64,000 nucleotides of DNA, taken from NCBI RefSeq assembly GCF_026339875.1, contig NZ_JAPEPZ010000001.1:1674001-1738000 (forward strand), given 5' to 3'. Source of the stretch: Streptomyces sp. NBC_01571. Its GTDB lineage: Bacteria > Actinomycetota > Actinomycetes > Streptomycetales > Streptomycetaceae. Positions 60,278 to 64,000 of this stretch are shown here, in pieces; position 1 is the first letter of the stretch, and each line of letters opens with the position of its first letter. The notes beneath the pieces were generated by a model. That model saw nothing but the letters and a program-made list of their open reading frames with translations, ran no database searches and had not been told where the DNA came from. A program made the translations under genes and the position numbers.

Positions 60278-61108
60278 ATGTCCGCCACGGTCTCCTTCAG
60301 CCTCCCCTCCGCGCACGGCCCGAAGACCGTGACCGTGTCCTACGCGCGCGTGGGCACCGGAGAACCGCTGCTCCTGCTGCACGGCATCGGTCACCACCGG
60401 CAGGCCTGGGACCCGGTCGTCCACATCCTGGCCGCCGAGCGCGAGGTGATAGCCGTCGACCTGCCCGGATTCGGCGCGTCCCCCGCGCTGCCCGACGGAC
60501 TCACGCACGACCTCGGCACGGTGGTACCCGTGCTCGGCGCGCTGTGCGAGGCGCTGGAGCTCGACCGTCCGCATGTGGCGGGCAACTCGCTGGGCGGACT
60601 CCTGGCCCTGGAACTGGGCCGCGAGAAGCTCGTACGGTCCGTCACCGCCCTGTCGCCCGCCGGTTTCTGGACGACGGCCGAGCGGCGGTACGCCTTCGGA
60701 GTGCTGATGGCGATGCGGCTGGGCGCGCGACGCCTGCCGCTCCCCGCGGTCGAACGCCTCTCGCGCACGGCGGCCGGGCGGGCCGCCCTGACGAGCACCA
60801 TCTACGCCCGGCCCGGCCGCCGTTCACCCGAGGCCGTCGTCGCCGAGACCCTTGCGCTGGCCCATGCCGAGGGATTCGCCGAGACGCTGCGGGCCGGTAT
60901 CAGCGTCCAGTTCACGGACGACGTCCCGGGACTGCCCGTCACCGTGGCCTGGGGTACCCGGGACCGGCTGCTGGTGCGCCGGCAGGGGATCCGCGCCAAG
61001 CAGATCATTCCGCGGGCCCGGCTGGTGCGGCTGCCCGGCTGCGGGCACGTCCCGATGAACGACGACCCCGCGCTCGTCGCCCGCGTCATTCTCGACGGCA
61101 GCCGCTGA
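60278..61108 (+). CDS. Alpha/beta hydrolase
   Basis: This 276-residue enzyme has the oxyanion-hole HGIGHHRQAW, nucleophile Ser in GNSLGGLL, Asp in GTRDRLL and His in GCGHVPMND. It resembles lipase/haloperoxidase-like members. ECF41 sigma genes commonly lie next to a carboxymuconolactone decarboxylase or oxidoreductase gene; here a hydrolase occupies the place and is likely the sigma target. Its 3' end is overlapped in antisense by the transporter gene. Confidence 0.9.
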   Translation: MSATVSFSLPSAHGPKTVTVSYARVGTGEPLLLLHGIGHHRQAWDPVVHILAAEREVIAVDLPGFGASPALPDGLTHDLGTVVPVLGALCEALELDRPHVAGNSLGGLLALELGREKLVRSVTALSPAGFWTTAERRYAFGVLMAMRLGARRLPLPAVERLSRTAAGRAALTSTIYARPGRRSPEAVVAETLALAHAEGFAETLRAGISVQFTDDVPGLPVTVAWGTRDRLLVRRQGIRAKQIIPRARLVRLPGCGHVPMNDDPALVARVILDGSR

Positions 61109-62014
61109 CCACGGCGCGTCGGCGGCCGGGACGCGTCTCCCGGCGCGGAGCCCCCGTGCTCCGGAGCCGAGGGCGACCCCCGTACCGACCAGCACGCTGC
61201 CGACGGCCTGCGCGGCGCCGTACGTGCCCGTGCCGACGAGCGGCGCGGTCCAGGCCGCCGCGACGGGGATGAGGCCGGAGAAGAGCGTCGCGCGCTCCGC
61301 GCCGATGCGCTGCACGCCCATGTACCAGGCCACGAAGCCGACGACCGTGACCACCACCGCCTGCCACAGCAGCGCGGTGGCCTCGGCGGCGTCCGGCGTC
61401 CGCAGCCATCCGCCGCCGCTGGTGAGGATCCCGGCCGCCGCCGACCCGAGTGCGGCGATCCCGCACACGGTGGCCGACAGGAGCCGTGGGCCCAGCGGGC
61501 GCAGCACGGGCACGGCGAGGACCGCGAAGCCCACCTCGCCGGCCAGCGCGCACACGGACCACGCGACGCCCACGCCGTCGGTACGGCCCCAGCCCTGGAC
61601 GGTGGCGGCGCCCAGCGCGACGAGCGTCGCCCCGGACAGGACCCGGCGCCGCGGACGGCGACCCTCGGCGAGGGGGACGAGCACGGCCACGACGACCGGG
61701 GCACAGCCCACGAGGACCCCGGGGACAACCGGTTCCGCCGTGTGTTCCGCCGCGAGCACGGCGAGGTTGAAGCCGACCATGCCCACGGCCGCGAGCAGCG
61801 CGAGCCGCACCCACTGACGGGGCGCGAGACGGCGCAGCGGTGCCGTGCCGTTCCGGCCGGCCAGGGGCAGCAGCAGCGCGCAGGCGAGGCCGTAGCGCAG
61901 GAACTGGCCGCCCGCGTACGGGTAGTGGCCCAGAACACTGTTGGCGGTGAAGGACCCTCCGACGAGGACACAGGCGAGGGCGGCGAGCAGCGACCCCTTG
62001 GTGGTGGCGTTCAT
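60824..62014 (-). CDS. EamA-family transporter with antisense-overlapping tail
   Basis: This 396-residue membrane protein has about ten hydrophobic segments in two EamA repeats (MNATTKGSLLAALACVLVG start). EamA proteins end near residue 300, but here the frame continues about 95 residues (from around DERGVVVHRDVP) across the 3' end of the hydrolase gene on the other strand, 285 bases in all. The added part is Gly/Asp/Gln-rich and looks like antisense translation, so the ancestral stop appears lost or the tail is dispensable. Divergent from the MocR gene. Confidence 0.82.
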   Translation of the reverse strand: MNATTKGSLLAALACVLVGGSFTANSVLGHYPYAGGQFLRYGLACALLLPLAGRNGTAPLRRLAPRQWVRLALLAAVGMVGFNLAVLAAEHTAEPVVPGVLVGCAPVVVAVLVPLAEGRRPRRRVLSGATLVALGAATVQGWGRTDGVGVAWSVCALAGEVGFAVLAVPVLRPLGPRLLSATVCGIAALGSAAAGILTSGGGWLRTPDAAEATALLWQAVVVTVVGFVAWYMGVQRIGAERATLFSGLIPVAAAWTAPLVGTGTYGAAQAVGSVLVGTGVALGSGARGLRAGRRVPAADAPWSAAAVENDAGDERGVVVHRDVPAAGQPHQPGPRNDLLGADPLPAHQQPVPGTPGHGDGQSRDVVRELDADTGPQRLGESLGMGQRKGLGDDGLG

Positions 62015-62061
62015 GGCGGTGACGCTACGAAGGACCGCGGTCCGGTTTAAGGTCCACTTCC

Positions 62062-63543
62062 ATGACGCCATCGGGGACCAGTCACGGCGAGTCGGACGAC
62101 GCCGCCCCGGGTGCCCCCGCCCCGGCGGGTCCCGCCCTGTGGACCGCCGCCTGGGAACTGCTCCTGCCGGCCGCTTCGGCACCGGCACGCGCGCGTGGCC
62201 GCGCTCTTCAGGCCGCGCTGCGGGAGGCGGTCCGTACGGGCCGGCTGGCGCCGGGTACCCGGTTGCCGTCCAGCCGTGAGCTGGCCGTCGATCTCGGTGT
62301 GTCGCGGGGGCTGGTCACCGACACGTACGAACAGTTGACCGCGGAGGGGTATCTGCGCAGCGACCGGGGCGCGGGGACCTGGGTCGGCGACGCCGTGCGA
62401 GCGGGCCTCCCGGCCGCCCGCGATCTCGCCCCACGCCCCACCGGGGCCGGCACCGACTTCCTTCCCGGGACACCGGACCTGTCCCTCTTCCCGCGCGCCG
62501 CCTGGGCCGCCACCCAGCGCGGGGTGCTCGCCGAACTGCCGCACCACGCCCTGGGCTACCCGGATCCCCGGGGTCTGCCCCGGCTGCGCACCGCCGTGGC
62601 GGAACTGCTCGTGCGACGCCGTGGCGTGGTCGCGGACCCGGAGCGCGTCGTCGTGGTGTCCGGGGTCGCGCAGGCGATGACACTGCTCGGATTCGCGCTC
62701 CACGCGCGCGGGGTGCGCGCCGTCGGCGTCGAGGACCCCGGCAGCCCCGAGCACGGTGCCCTGTACGCCTCGGCCGCGGTCGGCACCGTACCGCTGCCCC
62801 TGGACGGGGAGGGGCTGGCCATGGGACCGCTGCGGGCGTCGGGCGTACGGGCGGTGGTGACGACGCCCGCCCATCAGTTCCCTTCGGGGATCGCGTACTC
62901 CGCGCGGCGCCGCGCCGAACTCCTCGACTGGGCACGCTCGGTGGAGGGGCTGGTCATCGAGGACGACTACGACGGGGACTTCCGCTACGACCGGGCTCCC
63001 GTAGGGGCACTTCAGGGGCTCGATCCCGAACGGGTCGCCTACACCGGGTCGGTCAGCAAGTCGCTCGCGCCCGGTCTGCGGCTCGGCTGGCTGCTCGTAC
63101 CGGCGTCACTCGCCGCGGAGGTCGTCGCCCGCAAGCGCACCATGGATCTGGGCAACCCCGTCGTCGACCAGGCGCTCCTGGCCCGTTTCGTGGAACGGGG
63201 CGACTACGACCGGCAGTTGCGCCGCTGCCGGCGCGCCTACCGGGAACGGCGGGACGCCCTCGTCGCCGCCCTCGCGGAGCACTTTCCCGGCACGGAGGTG
63301 TCCGGGGTCGCGGCGGGTCTGCACGTCATCGCCGCGCTGCCCGAACGGTACGGGCCGCCGGACGAGTTCCTGCCGCGGGCCACCGCGGCCGGGGTGGCGG
63401 TGCGTCCGCTGACGGACTACGAGCGGGTCGTGGAGGCGGGTGGCCTGCGTCTGGTCCTCGGTTACGCGCACCGGTCCCCCGCGCGGATCCGCGAAGGCGT
63501 ACGGCTGCTGGCGGAGGCGGTGCGGGCCGGGACGGCCGGGTGA
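62062..63543 (+). CDS. MocR/PdxR-type regulator
   Basis: This 493-residue protein fuses a GntR winged helix (LQAALREAVRTGRLAPGTRLPSSRELAVDLGVSRGLVTDTYEQLTAEGYL) to an aminotransferase-like domain with EDDYDGDFRYD and the PLP lysine in GSVSKSLAPGLRLGW. Such proteins sense PLP or an amino acid. It is divergent from the EamA exporter across 47 bp and probably controls it. Confidence 0.92.
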   Translation: MTPSGTSHGESDDAAPGAPAPAGPALWTAAWELLLPAASAPARARGRALQAALREAVRTGRLAPGTRLPSSRELAVDLGVSRGLVTDTYEQLTAEGYLRSDRGAGTWVGDAVRAGLPAARDLAPRPTGAGTDFLPGTPDLSLFPRAAWAATQRGVLAELPHHALGYPDPRGLPRLRTAVAELLVRRRGVVADPERVVVVSGVAQAMTLLGFALHARGVRAVGVEDPGSPEHGALYASAAVGTVPLPLDGEGLAMGPLRASGVRAVVTTPAHQFPSGIAYSARRRAELLDWARSVEGLVIEDDYDGDFRYDRAPVGALQGLDPERVAYTGSVSKSLAPGLRLGWLLVPASLAAEVVARKRTMDLGNPVVDQALLARFVERGDYDRQLRRCRRAYRERRDALVAALAEHFPGTEVSGVAAGLHVIAALPERYGPPDEFLPRATAAGVAVRPLTDYERVVEAGGLRLVLGYAHRSPARIREGVRLLAEAVRAGTAG

Positions 63544-63670
63544 GCGGCTCGGGCGGGGAGGTCGGACGCGGGTTCGCGTGAGAGTCCCGGCTCACCTGCC
63601 TGCACAGGTACGGGTCGATGCACGTGGGACCGGGGGACGGCAGCCGACCCCCTTGCCCGCAGGGCCAGTT

Positions 63671-63692
63671 GTTCACTCGCGGTTTCCGTACG
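63671..63692 (+). promoter_or_regulatory. Candidate PHO box
   Basis: Two adjacent 11-base units GTTCACTCGCG and GTTTCCGTACG lie 65-86 bases before the phoD start and match the Streptomyces PhoP direct-repeat pattern (consensus near GTTCACC in each unit). phoD is a known PhoP target. Confidence 0.5.
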
Positions 63693-63756
63693 CGCTGCGG
63701 CGCACCAGTAGTTGTGGCCTTGCACACCGGCCGAATCCGTCCCTGGAGGCGCATTC

Positions 63757-64000
63757 ATGTCACACCGTACGCAAGGCCCCCTTCCGCTCCCCGGCCGCCG
63801 CAGCGTGCTGCGCGGCACGCTGGCCGCCTCGGCCGCACTGACACTGCCCACCGCGCTCGGCGCCGCCCCGGCGCTGGCCCTGTCCGGACGGCCGAAGGCC
63901 GGGTGGGGCGTCCAGGCCGGGGACGTGACCGCCGACTCCGGTCTGGTGTGGGTCCGTTCCGACCGGCCGGCCCGGATGATCGTCGAGACGTCCGCCACCG
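63757..64000 (+). CDS. phoD: Tat-exported PhoD-type alkaline phosphatase, N-terminal part (cut by window end)
   Basis: The first 81 residues are visible. GRRSVLRGTLAASAALTLP is a twin-arginine signal, followed by an Ala-rich cleavage region. WGVQAGDVTADSGLVWVRSDRPARMIVE is the N-terminal beta domain of PhoD phosphatases. The secreted enzyme releases phosphate from diesters and monoesters with iron and calcium. ATG behind TGGAGG. The metal-binding catalytic domain lies outside the window. Confidence 0.85.
   Translation, partial: MSHRTQGPLPLPGRRSVLRGTLAASAALTLPTALGAAPALALSGRPKAGWGVQAGDVTADSGLVWVRSDRPARMIVETSAT

Overview
The window reads as chromosomal DNA from a Streptomyces or close relative. 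GC is very high with strong GC bias at third codon positions, GTG and TTG starts are common, and several gene sets are typical of the genus: a secreted tripeptidyl aminopeptidase beside a ureABCFGD operon, an orphan ClpP, a c-di-AMP (ydaO-type) riboswitch ahead of an NlpC/P60 hydrolase, an RsbW-like ATPase beside a WhiJ-type XRE regulator and DUF397 protein, a bioBAD operon divergent from bioF, leaderless-looking purB, an ECF41 sigma factor and a PhoD phosphatase. Names rest on motifs read by eye; no database search was possible.

Layout, left flank (1-29.8 kb): 3' end of ornithine aminotransferase (rocD), a PlsC acyltransferase, Tap peptidase (-), urease operon ureA-B-C-F-G-D (-) with a GlnR-like site upstream, a Phd/YefM antitoxin (-), ClpP and a partner gene, riboswitch plus NlpC/P60 hydrolase, LysE exporter divergent from a LysR regulator, the anti-sigma/XRE/DUF397 group, biotin genes, a methyltransferase, a Doc-like/ribbon-helix-helix toxin-antitoxin pair (-), an ABC ATPase with FtsX-type permease, an LLM flavin oxidoreductase, a GNAT enzyme, two CNNM/CorC-type transporters, an SGNH hydrolase with tandem 3' repeats, and a DUF4326 gene.

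Mobile element (about 29.82-50.89 kb): an integrated element sits between the DUF4326 gene and purB. At its left end a tyrosine integrase is translationally coupled to an XRE regulator and divergent from an excisionase. The excisionase starts a coupled early operon that includes an HNH/AP2-type endonuclease and a putative replication initiator carrying five 18-19 bp iterons inside its own gene, an arrangement like phage lambda O/ori. The centre holds an HNH nuclease, an HK97-type major capsid protein, three small genes and a 1506-residue tape-measure protein, but no terminase, portal, protease, tail tube or lysis genes. The right half is a long minus-strand operon of small proteins, an SpdB-like membrane protein and an FtsK/TraB-type DNA translocase, followed by a cluster of AGGGAGGC octamers resembling a clt transfer locus. 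The element is therefore a hybrid of an actinomycete integrative conjugative element and a siphovirus. Its probable att core falls between the -10 box and the start codon of purB, and its right end appears to supply a replacement -10 box.

Right flank (50.9-64 kb): purB and a Mug-type DNA glycosylase, an ABC permease/ATPase pair (-) with a histidine kinase and response regulator, a ROK regulator, a GntR/UTRA regulator (-), an ECF41 sigma factor (-) divergent from an alpha/beta hydrolase, an EamA exporter (-) divergent from a MocR regulator, and the start of a Tat-exported PhoD phosphatase behind a PHO-box-like repeat. No tRNA, rRNA or CRISPR array was recognised.
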